A DNA stretch of 64,000 nucleotides, from positions 186,001 through 250,000 of the forward strand of contig NZ_CP051130.1 of NCBI RefSeq assembly GCF_013378055.1. Reading direction: 5' to 3'. The position numbers were made by a program, and so were the translations under genes. The notes under the pieces were generated by a model. The model made no database searches. It saw nothing but the letters and a program-made list of their open reading frames with translations, and was not told the DNA's origin. This document shows, one piece after another, positions 44,711 to 53,336 of the stretch (positions are counted from its first letter, which is position 1; every line of letters starts with the position of its first letter). The stretch comes from Parasphingopyxis sp. CP4 (lineage in GTDB: Bacteria > Pseudomonadota > Alphaproteobacteria > Sphingomonadales > Sphingomonadaceae).

Positions 44711-45847
44711 ATGCCCCTTTATCACACTGACGATCAGGCCATGCTGAAGGACAGCGCTGGCGATTTCATGAAGAATGAGGCCCCGGTCTCGCATCTGCGC
44801 GAATTCCGCGACAAGGATTGCAAGGATGGATTCAGCCATGCGTTGTGGAAGCAATTTGCCGAGATGGGTTTCACCGGCATGCTGGCCACCGAAGAGGATG
44901 GCGGCCTTGGCATGGGCAATACCGAAGCCGGTATCGTGCTCGAGGAAATCGGTCGCAACCTCACGCCATCGCCCTTTCTGACGACATCGGTTGTCGGCGT
45001 CACTGGCCTCAATCACGCAAGCAAGGATATGCGCGATCAGTGGCTGCCTGGCATCATTGCCGGCGAGACCGTGCTCGGCGTTGCAATCGATGAGGGGCCG
45101 AAATTTCGTCCGACAAATATTGCAATGAAAGCAGAACGTTCCGGCAATGGCTTCAATCTTAACGGCAGGAAAAACTTTGTCGTCCAGGGCGCGTCGGCTG
45201 ACATGCTGATCGTCGCTGCACGTACCGCCGGCAGCGCTGGCGAGGCCGATGGGATTACTTTGTTCGCCGTCGAAAGGGATGCCGCTGGGCTGTCCGCAGA
45301 AGCTGCGCGGCTCGTCGATAGTGCAATGGGTGCCCAGATCGAATTCGACAATGTCGAAGTGACCGCTGATGCGGTGATCGGCGAGGTTGATCAGGGCGCT
45401 GACGTGATGACCAGGATGCTCCATGCGGGCCAGGCCGGCGCATCGGCCGAACTGGTTGGTGTTGGCGCGGGCGCGATGGACATGACGGTCGATTATCTGC
45501 GGGAGCGCAAGCAGTTCGGTCGCACGATTGGCAGTTTCCAAGCACTCCAGCATCGCGCCGCGCACCTCTATAGCGAGATGGAGATTGCGCGTTCCACCGT
45601 GCTCAAGGCCCAACAGCTGCTCGACGAGGACGATGCGGGCGCGCCGCTCATGGTATCGGTTGCCAAGGCCAAGACGGCTCGCGCGGTCAATCTTGCGGTC
45701 CGCGAAGGCGTGCAGATGCATGGCGGTATCGGCATGACCGACGAATATGATATCGGCCTCTATATGAAGCGCGACCGCGCCCTGGCCGAGTTCATGGGCG
45801 ATGCCAATTATCACGCCAATCTCGTGGCGGAGATGAACGGCTATTAG
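44711..45847 (+). CDS. Acyl-CoA dehydrogenase no. 4, probable non-catalytic beta subunit
   Basis: 378 residues. The overall fold signatures of the family are present (REGVQMHGGIGMTDEYDIGLY near the C-terminus, GRKNFVVQG in the middle), but the protein ends RALAEFMGDANYHANLVAEM, without an EGT or EGG base segment. This is the pattern of the small partner in alpha2beta2 acyl-CoA dehydrogenases. It follows the alpha-type gene directly. Confidence 0.88.
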   Translation: MPLYHTDDQAMLKDSAGDFMKNEAPVSHLREFRDKDCKDGFSHALWKQFAEMGFTGMLATEEDGGLGMGNTEAGIVLEEIGRNLTPSPFLTTSVVGVTGLNHASKDMRDQWLPGIIAGETVLGVAIDEGPKFRPTNIAMKAERSGNGFNLNGRKNFVVQGASADMLIVAARTAGSAGEADGITLFAVERDAAGLSAEAARLVDSAMGAQIEFDNVEVTADAVIGEVDQGADVMTRMLHAGQAGASAELVGVGAGAMDMTVDYLRERKQFGRTIGSFQALQHRAAHLYSEMEIARSTVLKAQQLLDEDDAGAPLMVSVAKAKTARAVNLAVREGVQMHGGIGMTDEYDIGLYMKRDRALAEFMGDANYHANLVAEMNGY

Positions 45848-45862
45848 GCGCATTTGGGGCGC

Positions 45863-45941
45863 CCGTTCGGGCTGAGCCTGTCGAAGCCTTGGTCTTGCGT
45901 GCATAAGCAGGGCAGCCCTTCGACAAGCTCAGGGTAAACGG
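45863..45941. repeat. Paired inverted REP-like element
   Basis: Left arm 45863-45890 contains GAGCCTGTCGAAGCC; right arm 45914-45941 contains its near-inverse CCCTTCGACAAGCTCAGG. The inner gap is 23 nt. This TTCGACAAGCTCAGG motif is, from memory, a very common intergenic repeat of sphingomonads and relatives. It ends against the ribosome site of the next gene. Confidence 0.75.
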
Positions 45942-45954
45942 AGTGGGAAAGAAT

Positions 45955-47100
45955 ATGGCTTTAGATCCGGAAACCTTCGATCAGCTGCTCGACACGATCC
46001 GTCGCTTTGTCCAGGAACGGCTCCGGCCACTCGAGGGTGAGGTCGAGGCCAATGATGCGATCCCTGAAGATGTTGTCGAGGAAATGAAGGCGATGGGCCT
46101 GTTCGGCCTGTCGATCGATCCCGAATATGGCGGGATCGGCCTGACCATGACCGAAGAGGTGCGGGTTGCCTTTGAGCTTGGCGGTACGACGCCCGCGTTC
46201 CGCTCAACCTTTGGCACCAATGTCGGGATAGGTAGCCAGGGCGTGGCGATCGCCGGCACCGATGAGCAAAAGGCCGAATGGCTGCCCAAAATGGCGACCG
46301 GCGAAGCGATAGCGAGTTTTGCGCTGACCGAGCCCGATGTCGGATCGGATTCCGGTGCGGTGAAGGCCAAGGCCGTGCGCGACGGCGATGTCTATCGCCT
46401 CTCGGGTACCAAGCGCTACATCACCAATGCCGACAAGGCCTCAGTCTTCACCGTCATGGCGCGGACCGGTGAGGAAGCCGGTGGACGGGGCGTCTCTGCC
46501 TTTCTTGTCCCGCGCGATCTGCCGGGCGTTTCGGTCGGCGAACCGGAAAAGAAGATGGGCCAGCAAGGCGCCAAGGTCTGCGACGTCAATTTTGACGATG
46601 CGCCGGTACCCGTTGCCAATCGGCTGGGCGAAGAAGGGCAGGGGTTCAAGGTCGCGATGCAGGTGCTGGATCGCGGGCGCTTGCATATCAGTGCAGTGTG
46701 CGTCGGCATTGCCGAGCGGCTGATCGCCGATTGTGTCGCATATGCCAGTGATCGCAAACAATTTGGTCAGGCGCTGTCCGAATTTCAGCTGATCCAGGCG
46801 ATGATTGCCGACAGCAAGGCCGAATGCATGGCCGCCAAGGCGCTGGTGCTTGAAGCTGCGGCCAAGAAAGATACCGGCGATCGGATTACGCTCGAAGCCG
46901 CGGCTGCCAAATATTTCGCCAGCGAGATGGTCGGCCGGGTTGCCGATCGTGCGGTGCAGATCCACGGCGGTGCTGGCTATATCAATGATTATGGAATCGA
47001 ACGCTTTTATCGCGATGTGCGGCTGTTCCGGATTTATGAAGGCACGAGCCAGATCCAGCAGCTGATTATCGCCCGGGAAACAATAAAGAATGGCGGATAA
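45955..47100 (+). CDS. Acyl-CoA dehydrogenase no. 5 (canonical homotetrameric type)
   Basis: 381 residues from ATG 45955; a GTG four codons earlier (45943) is possible but sits within the GGAG ribosome site. All usual signatures: FALTEPDVGSDSGAV, KRYITNADKA, GGAGYINDYGIERFYRDVRLFRIYEGTSQIQ with the catalytic Glu. Probably acts on shorter acyl-CoAs of the pathway. Its leader holds the REP-like pair, which may separate its expression from the upstream pair. Confidence 0.93.
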   Translation: MALDPETFDQLLDTIRRFVQERLRPLEGEVEANDAIPEDVVEEMKAMGLFGLSIDPEYGGIGLTMTEEVRVAFELGGTTPAFRSTFGTNVGIGSQGVAIAGTDEQKAEWLPKMATGEAIASFALTEPDVGSDSGAVKAKAVRDGDVYRLSGTKRYITNADKASVFTVMARTGEEAGGRGVSAFLVPRDLPGVSVGEPEKKMGQQGAKVCDVNFDDAPVPVANRLGEEGQGFKVAMQVLDRGRLHISAVCVGIAERLIADCVAYASDRKQFGQALSEFQLIQAMIADSKAECMAAKALVLEAAAKKDTGDRITLEAAAAKYFASEMVGRVADRAVQIHGGAGYINDYGIERFYRDVRLFRIYEGTSQIQQLIIARETIKNGG

Positions 47101-47125
47101 CGCCGCTTCAGGAAGGAAACATACC

Positions 47126-47917
47126 ATGGATTTCGCAAAGCTTTTCAGCCTCGAAGGTCGCACCGCTCTCGTCACGGGTGGGTCTCGCGGCATTGGCAAG
47201 ATGATTGTCGAAGGTCTGCTCGCCGCTGGGTGTCGCAAGGTCTATATTTCGGCCCGCAAGGAAGATCAGATCGCTGCCGCAGTTGAGCATTTTGGCGAGA
47301 AGGTGGTCGGCATTCCGATGGACATCTCGACGGTCGAAGGCTGCAAGTCTCTGGCTGCCGCAATTGCCGAGAATGAAGACAAGCTTGATATTCTTGTAAA
47401 CAATGCGGGCGCGGCCTGGGGCACCGATTATCTCGAATTCCCAGAAGCCGGTTGGGACCGGGCGATGGACCTCAATGTCAAATCGCCTTTCTTCCTAACC
47501 CAGGCGCTGCACCAGCTCTTGTCCAATGCGGCGAGTGCGGATCAGCCGGCCAAGGTTATCAATATCGGTTCAATTGACGGCATGCGCCTCAACCCTTGGG
47601 AGACCTATAGCTATCACGCCTCCAAGGCCGCGATCCTGTGGCTGACCAAGCGGATGGCTGCGCGCCTCATTCAGGACAATATCATCGCCACGGCCATCGC
47701 GCCGGGAGCATTTGCGTCCGACATGAACAAGGCCGCGCGCGATGCCGGTGATGCAGTCGCTCAGTCGATCCCGGCCAAGCGTATTGGCGAGGCGGAAGAT
47801 ATGGCTGCTGCTGCCATCTATCTGGCGAGCCGGGCCGGTGACTATGTGATCGGCGAAACGATCACCGTAGATGGCGGATTGGTCCATGCCGATGCACGGA
47901 CCAGCATTGCGGGCTAG
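47126..47917 (+). CDS. Short-chain dehydrogenase/reductase no. 3
   Basis: 263 residues from ATG 47126 (AGGAAGGA nine bases upstream); the upstream in-frame codons belong to the end of the preceding gene. Motifs TGGSRGIGKM, NNAGAAWG, NIGSIDG and YHASKAAILW; the final QSIPAKRIGEAEDMAAAAIYLAS is typical. It resembles 3-oxoacyl-ACP/CoA reductase-like SDRs. Last gene of the catabolic cluster. Confidence 0.9.
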   Translation: MDFAKLFSLEGRTALVTGGSRGIGKMIVEGLLAAGCRKVYISARKEDQIAAAVEHFGEKVVGIPMDISTVEGCKSLAAAIAENEDKLDILVNNAGAAWGTDYLEFPEAGWDRAMDLNVKSPFFLTQALHQLLSNAASADQPAKVINIGSIDGMRLNPWETYSYHASKAAILWLTKRMAARLIQDNIIATAIAPGAFASDMNKAARDAGDAVAQSIPAKRIGEAEDMAAAAIYLASRAGDYVIGETITVDGGLVHADARTSIAG

Positions 47918-48104
47918 TCCCGAACGAGCGCGTTAGTTGCATGCATCATTCTCTTCTCGCGGCGCGTTCGGACACGTCGCGGCGAAGCGCTATTTGTTGG
48001 ATATTGTCGGACGCCTATTCTAGGGACCGCAGCAGCGATCCGCAGGAGCAGTCCCGGAGCGTTTGTGCGTCTCCAATCATGGCGCTGTAGATGAGAGATA
48101 GACT

Positions 48105-49364
48105 ATGCAGATAGCTGTGTTCGGGCTGGGATATGTCGGCTTACCGCTTGCCGTTGCCTTGTCAGCCAGTCACCGTGTGATTGGTGTCGACAGCAATGCC
48201 GATCGGATCGCTGCGCTACGGTCCGGGAATGACAGTACCGGGGAAGTAACAGTCGAACAGCTCAGCGCAGCGACGTTCGAATTGTCGACCGATGCCAATA
48301 GCGCGCGCGGTGCGGACATATTCATCGTTACGGTGCCAACGCCGATCGACGCTGATAACCGACCGGATCTATCGCATGTCGAGGCGGCGACGCGCTCCAT
48401 TGCTGAGCTCCTCGGCGATAGCGACAAGCCAATCATCGTGTATGAATCGACAGTCTATCCGGGCGTAACCGAGGATGTCTGTGGGCCGCTGATCGAGCAG
48501 GTGTCCGGTCTGAAGCAGGGCATAGGTTTTCACCTGGGTTATTCGCCGGAACGCATAAATCCTGGCGATAAGAACCATGGCATAAAAAATGTCGTAAAGG
48601 TCGTATCCGGAAACAATGCGGAGGTCGCCGAAATCCTGCGCGAGGTGTATGCCTCAGCCAGCGCCGGAGAGCCCTATCTGGCGGCGAGTATCAAGGTAGC
48701 CGAAGCTGCTAAGGCTATCGAAAATGCCCAGCGCGACATTAACATCGCCTTTGTGAATGAGGTCGCAAAGATCTGTTCTTCCTTGGATATTTCGATGTGG
48801 GACGTACTTGAAACCGCTGGGACCAAATGGAATTTTCTAAACTTCCAGCCCGGCCTGGTTGGCGGACACTGTATTGGCGTGGATCCCTATTATCTCAGCT
48901 TCTGCGCGGAGAAACTCGGCCATGATTCCAAGGTCATTCTCGCCGGCCGGGAAACCAATGATTCAATGGCGCATTGGCTCGCGGATCAGATCCATTCGCT
49001 TGCCAAAGGCAATCCTGCGAGAATTCTGATCCTCGGCATTTCGTTCAAGGAAAATGTATCCGACGTGCGTAACTCAAAAATCGTCGATCTTTACCGGTCG
49101 CTGGCAGAGCGAGGGCATGAGATTGTCGTATTTGATCCGGTGGCCGAGGCTGAGGATGTAAAGGATCACTATCAAATCGAGCTGTCCGATTGGCCGACCG
49201 AGCAAAAGTTCGACATCGTCGCTGCAGCGGTTGGCCATGATGTCATCACCGGAATTGATAGCCAGCAAATCACGTCGATACTGGAGCCGGACGGGACGGT
49301 CGTCGATATCAAAGGCATCTGGCGGGATCGCCAGGACACATTTCCCGGATATTGGACGCTTTAG
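48105..49364 (+). CDS. UDP-N-acetylhexosamine 6-dehydrogenase (TviB/WbpO-like)
   Basis: 419-residue nucleotide-sugar dehydrogenase. N-terminal Rossmann GLGYVGLPLAVALS, the YSPERINPGDK signature, the KAIENAQRDINIAFVNE helix and catalytic cysteine in GGHCIGVDPYYL. Sequence style is of the TviB/WbpO branch that oxidises UDP-GlcNAc or UDP-GalNAc to the uronic acid; branch assignment is by recollection. Start of the polysaccharide locus, separated from the other sugar genes by a thioesterase pair on the opposite strand. Confidence 0.88.
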   Translation: MQIAVFGLGYVGLPLAVALSASHRVIGVDSNADRIAALRSGNDSTGEVTVEQLSAATFELSTDANSARGADIFIVTVPTPIDADNRPDLSHVEAATRSIAELLGDSDKPIIVYESTVYPGVTEDVCGPLIEQVSGLKQGIGFHLGYSPERINPGDKNHGIKNVVKVVSGNNAEVAEILREVYASASAGEPYLAASIKVAEAAKAIENAQRDINIAFVNEVAKICSSLDISMWDVLETAGTKWNFLNFQPGLVGGHCIGVDPYYLSFCAEKLGHDSKVILAGRETNDSMAHWLADQIHSLAKGNPARILILGISFKENVSDVRNSKIVDLYRSLAERGHEIVVFDPVAEAEDVKDHYQIELSDWPTEQKFDIVAAAVGHDVITGIDSQQITSILEPDGTVVDIKGIWRDRQDTFPGYWTL

Positions 49365-49380
49365 CGGCCTTACGTCGCGG

Positions 49381-49773
49381 CTAGCTGCGCACCAGCAGGA
49401 AGTTCATTCGCGCGGCAGCGATCAGCTTGCTCTCATCTTCCTGCCACGCAAAGCTTTCGATATTGGCCATCCGTTGGCCGAGCCGCGAGATAGTAGCGGC
49501 GGCATAAGTCAGCCGTTCGCGGCCACCGCGCATATAATCCGTCGTCACCGTGATCGGTTTAGCCTGAGGCCGCTCTTCCTCTTCGCCCAATGCATCCCAA
49601 AGCGTAGCAAAGGCAGCAATTTCAAGCAGTCCGGCAATCGCGCCGCCATGGAGGAAGTTCGGCCGGCCCTGGACGTGCGGGCCGAATGGCATGCTCAGCA
49701 GCACGCGGCCATTGTCATCGCGCCCGGCTTCGATGCCCAGCGCATCGGCATAGGGAGGCAGGCGCAGCGTCAT
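49381..49773 (-). CDS. PaaI-type hotdog thioesterase A
   Basis: 130-residue hotdog protein. FLHGGAIAGLLEIAAF is the characteristic segment with the catalytic acidic residue, and TVTTDYMRGG the following strand. Hydrolyses an acyl-CoA of unknown chain. Its start overlaps the stop of the next thioesterase by 4 nt (ATGA), so the two are co-translated and may act on related thioesters. Confidence 0.85.
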   Translation of the reverse strand: MTLRLPPYADALGIEAGRDDNGRVLLSMPFGPHVQGRPNFLHGGAIAGLLEIAAFATLWDALGEEEERPQAKPITVTTDYMRGGRERLTYAAATISRLGQRMANIESFAWQEDESKLIAAARMNFLLVRS

Positions 49774-50267
49774 TGCGGGCCCAGGAACATGAAGGTGCCG
49801 GTAACATTGGCGATGATGTCGTCGGGATCACCATCATGTGCGTAGCCGCGGACAAAGGCGACATTCTTGGTGTGGCGATAGCATTCCATATGGCCGGTAA
49901 CACGATTGCCGACTTTTGCCGGGCGCAGATAATCGACGCGCAAGTCAATCGTTACGGTCTGGAAGAATTTGCCGGTGGTCAGCATGATGCACATGCCCGA
50001 AGCCATGTCGCACAGGCTGATGATCGGGCCGGACGCCAATATGCCGGTCCGGGGATCGCCGATCAGCTTCTCATCATAATCGATGGCGAGCTCGACCCAA
50101 TTGTCCTGGTGATCGATATATTGAACGCCGATCAGCCCGTTGTGGCTGGCCTGGTTGAGCATGTTGAAGAAATCACGCGGGTTGATCTCTCCCGAGGTCA
50201 GCTTCTTGCGGATCGCGACAATGTCTACCCCCGGATGGTCCATCGAATTAGTTACCTCGACTGACAT
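49770..50267 (-). CDS. PaaI-type hotdog thioesterase B
   Basis: 165 residues from ATG 50267; ATG 50243, with GAGG upstream, is an alternative. Hotdog signature ILASGPIISLCDMASGMCIML with TVTIDLRVDYLRPA. The N-terminal 45 residues (IRKKLTSGEINPRDFFNML) are extra to the fold. Divergent from the GSCFA gene with under 120 nt between starts. This pair would suit the catabolic cluster better than the sugar genes around it. Confidence 0.84.
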   Translation of the reverse strand: MSVEVTNSMDHPGVDIVAIRKKLTSGEINPRDFFNMLNQASHNGLIGVQYIDHQDNWVELAIDYDEKLIGDPRTGILASGPIISLCDMASGMCIMLTTGKFFQTVTIDLRVDYLRPAKVGNRVTGHMECYRHTKNVAFVRGYAHDGDPDDIIANVTGTFMFLGPQ

Positions 50268-50379
50268 TTGATTTGGCCGGGCTAGCTGCCACTTGTCGGC
50301 AAAGCAAGCGGGACTCGACACCGAATGGCTTGCAAACACACTGCTTGCGCTCCGCGCCCAAGCGCATAGATATGGTTGT

Positions 50380-52035
50380 ATGCCAATAGCTTCACTAAAT
50401 GGCCCCGCAGCGTTGCGCATTCGCAAAGCCAATACGCTCGCCACCTGGGGCGTCCGCGGCGAGGACAATCGCGTTGAACCCATTGCAAAACCGGCCTTTG
50501 ACGTGCCGTTCTCGCTGGTTCCTGGAGAGTCGATTTTCACTATCGGATCTTGCTTTGCGCGTCATGTTGAGGGCGAGTTGAGAGATCAGGGTTTTCGAAT
50601 TCCAATGCGTGAGCTGTTTTCGACGAAAGCCTTTGAAAACTTGCCGCCGGCTATCGTCAATAATTTCGGGACGCCATCAATTTACAATGAATTTGCCTGG
50701 GCTTTTGGCGAGCAGGAGTTCGACGAAACACAGGCGATTGTTAAAGTTGGCGCGGACAAATATGCTGACTTGCACATGGTCAACAGCGTTCGACCAGCAC
50801 CCCGCGAGGAGGTGCTTGCGCGGCGTCGCGGATTGATGGAGGCGACCCGGTCATTGGCCGATTGCCGAATTTTGATAATGACCTTGGGGCTTGCCGAGGT
50901 TTGGTGGGATGAAGAAGCGCAAACCTATCTCAATACATCGCCGTTGCCAGGCATAATGAAGGCCAGTCCCGAGCGCTTCTCACTTCATGTCTTGAGCTAC
51001 CAGGAATGCCATGATTATTTGCGAAAAGCGCTGGACATAGCGTTCAAACATGGTCGCGATGATCTCCGCGTCATCATGACCGTGTCGCCCGTCCCGATGA
51101 TGGCAACCCATCGTCGCGAAGATGTGATGACGGCCAACTGCTATTCGAAGTCCGTACTGCGTGCAGTTGCTGAACAGATCGTGGTGGGCGACGAGCGCAT
51201 TGTCTATTTCCCGAGCTATGAATCCGTAACCCTGACCGACCGGCGCGTCGCATGGTCCGAAGATCTTGTGCACACAACGCGTGAAATTGTGGAGTTCAAC
51301 GTAAAGAGAATGGTCAATGCCTATGTCGGCAATGAGAATGCTGGCCATGAAACGCTGCCTGTAGCGGCTGATTTCCCAATAGAATCAGCTGCAGCTTTGT
51401 TGCTTGCGGACAAGGCAAGGAATGCGCGAATGAAAGGCGACAAGCAGTTTTTCGAAGAGCATGCCGATCAAGCTGCGGAATCCGAGACATTTGCGATCGA
51501 ATATGGCCGCTTTCTTCTGGCGGAACAGCGCCCAAAGGAGGCATTGGCTGTTCTCAAAGGGCTGGAGCAGAGCGATACCCGCTTATTGCGGGCGCAGGCG
51601 CACCTTGCGCTACAGAATTTTGATGCCGTCCTCGCGGCCGTCCGGCCACTTTGCAATCGGGAAACAAAGGGTGTCATTCACTGGAATCTGATGATCGAAG
51701 CGCGACGGGCCAAAGAGGGAAAGCAAGGCGTTTTGGATGTCGAGAAACTCTGGCTCAAAACACAGCCGAAGCAACGCATGGTAGTGCAGACCCATATCGG
51801 AAACACCCTGAGTAAGATGAAACATCATGAGGCAGCGATCCTGCGGTTAAGGCCGGTTGCCGAAGCCGACGAAGATACGCCGCCTTTGGCGTTCATTGCG
51901 TGCGCCCGATCGCTGCTGGCAACCGGCGATCTGAAGGGGGCAAAGCAGCTGTTGGATACAGTTACTCCGAGAACCGAATGGCAGGTCGCACAGATCAAGA
52001 CGCTGTTGAATGAGGTGTCCAACCACCCAGGCTAA
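50380..52035 (+). CDS. GSCFA-domain protein with C-terminal TPR-like repeats
   Basis: 551 residues from ATG 50380; the frame is open further to a TTG at 50293, but those codons lack a ribosome site. The GSCFA domain (PF08885, a GDSL/SGNH relative) shows its naming motif IFTIGSCFARH near residue 52, then LMTLGLAEVW and MTVSPVPMMAT; the putative C-terminal acidic/His site is DLVHTTREIVEFN. Residues about 370-545 are helical pairs resembling TPRs. GSCFA proteins often sit in polysaccharide loci; acyl or acetyl group transfer or removal on glycans is suspected but not established. Confidence 0.82.
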   Translation: MPIASLNGPAALRIRKANTLATWGVRGEDNRVEPIAKPAFDVPFSLVPGESIFTIGSCFARHVEGELRDQGFRIPMRELFSTKAFENLPPAIVNNFGTPSIYNEFAWAFGEQEFDETQAIVKVGADKYADLHMVNSVRPAPREEVLARRRGLMEATRSLADCRILIMTLGLAEVWWDEEAQTYLNTSPLPGIMKASPERFSLHVLSYQECHDYLRKALDIAFKHGRDDLRVIMTVSPVPMMATHRREDVMTANCYSKSVLRAVAEQIVVGDERIVYFPSYESVTLTDRRVAWSEDLVHTTREIVEFNVKRMVNAYVGNENAGHETLPVAADFPIESAAALLLADKARNARMKGDKQFFEEHADQAAESETFAIEYGRFLLAEQRPKEALAVLKGLEQSDTRLLRAQAHLALQNFDAVLAAVRPLCNRETKGVIHWNLMIEARRAKEGKQGVLDVEKLWLKTQPKQRMVVQTHIGNTLSKMKHHEAAILRLRPVAEADEDTPPLAFIACARSLLATGDLKGAKQLLDTVTPRTEWQVAQIKTLLNEVSNHPG

Positions 52036-52082
52036 TCAGAAAGTGCGTGGCCGATTTTTGGCCGCCTGCAGTGGCGCAGCCG

Positions 52083-53336
52083 CTAGCGCGTCCCACCCCA
52101 CAAGCCAACGCCGTCGATAATCGGACGCCCTTCGAGTTCCGCTGCCCGTTTCACAAACACTTTGTGGCCGACGAGAAGGACAAAAATGTCCGCCTTAGCG
52201 AGCGCCTCATCGAAACCGGCGAGGCGGATATTGTCATGCCGCCAAAGTTCCTCGGGCAGTACACTGACATGTGGTTCCACAGCACAAATATCGAGGCCGC
52301 TCTCGGCCAGTGTAATCGCGATCTCCACTGCCGGACTTTCGCGAAGATCATCAACATCGGGTTTGAAAGCCAGACCAAGACACGCAACCTTGGTGGTGCC
52401 TTCCGCTTCGCACCGCTCCTGGACTTTGGCAATCACGGCCGCTGGACGAGCATCGTTGACGCGTCGGGCTTCGGACATGAGCCCAGTCAGTTCGGCATTC
52501 CTTGAAATCAAAAACCAGGGGTCCACCGCGATGCAATGCCCGCCGACGCCAGGGCCTGGATTGAGTATATTTACGCGCGGATGGCGATTGGCGAGACTGA
52601 TTGCTTCCCAGGGATTTAACGCATGCGCTTCGGCTATATTGGCAACCTCGTTGGCAAAGGCGATATTGACGTCGCGATACGCGTTCTCGATCAGCTTTAC
52701 GAGCTCGGCTGTCTTGGCATCGGTGAGGTGAATTTCGCCGCGAACAAAGCTCTCATATAATGTGCCTGCCCGCACAGCGTCCTGTTCTGTTACGCCGCCG
52801 ACAATTCGATCATTCTCGACCAGCTCCCGCACCATTTGCCCTGGCAATATGCGTTCCGGGCAATAGGCGATCGATACTGACAGGTCCTTGCCGTCCACAA
52901 GGTCCGGCCGCGCTGTGCGGATAATCTCGGCCATATCGTCAGTCGCGCCCAGCGGACTGGTCGATTCCAGCATGATGATGTTGCCAGGCTCAAGCACCGG
53001 CGCAACTGATCGCGTCGCCGCTTCAACGAAAGACATATCCGGTGATTTGTCGTCACGGATTGGCGTCGGCACGGTGATGATGAAGGCATCGGCGGATTGT
53101 GGTTCGGTATAGGCTTTGAGATTGCCGCTTGTCACTGCGCCGCGTACCAGCATGTCGAGATCCGGTTCGGAGAAATGCGCTCGTCCTTCATTGAGTTCCT
53201 CAACGATATGCTCGGATATGTCGGTTCCCTTTACTTCGAAACCTGCAGCGGCAAGCGTCGCGGCTGTTGGCAATCCGATATAGCCCAGGCCAATGACGCA
53301 GACGGTCGAAAATTCTCGATCTCGACTAAATTGCAT
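52083..53336 (-). CDS. wecC: UDP-N-acetyl-D-mannosamine dehydrogenase
   Basis: 417-residue nucleotide-sugar dehydrogenase, with GLGYIGLPTAATLA, YCPERILPG, KLIENAYRDVNIAFANE and catalytic Cys in GGHCIAVDPWFL. The WFL form and its coupling to WecB support UDP-ManNAc as substrate, giving UDP-ManNAcA. The start overlaps the wecB stop by 11 nt. Different branch from the dehydrogenase at 48105. Confidence 0.93.
   Translation of the reverse strand: MQFSRDREFSTVCVIGLGYIGLPTAATLAAAGFEVKGTDISEHIVEELNEGRAHFSEPDLDMLVRGAVTSGNLKAYTEPQSADAFIITVPTPIRDDKSPDMSFVEAATRSVAPVLEPGNIIMLESTSPLGATDDMAEIIRTARPDLVDGKDLSVSIAYCPERILPGQMVRELVENDRIVGGVTEQDAVRAGTLYESFVRGEIHLTDAKTAELVKLIENAYRDVNIAFANEVANIAEAHALNPWEAISLANRHPRVNILNPGPGVGGHCIAVDPWFLISRNAELTGLMSEARRVNDARPAAVIAKVQERCEAEGTTKVACLGLAFKPDVDDLRESPAVEIAITLAESGLDICAVEPHVSVLPEELWRHDNIRLAGFDEALAKADIFVLLVGHKVFVKRAAELEGRPIIDGVGLWGGTR

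Noticed and set aside
44069-45904. 611-residue minus-strand ORF
   Set aside because: Runs antisense through two acyl-CoA dehydrogenase genes; no ribosome site or motif.
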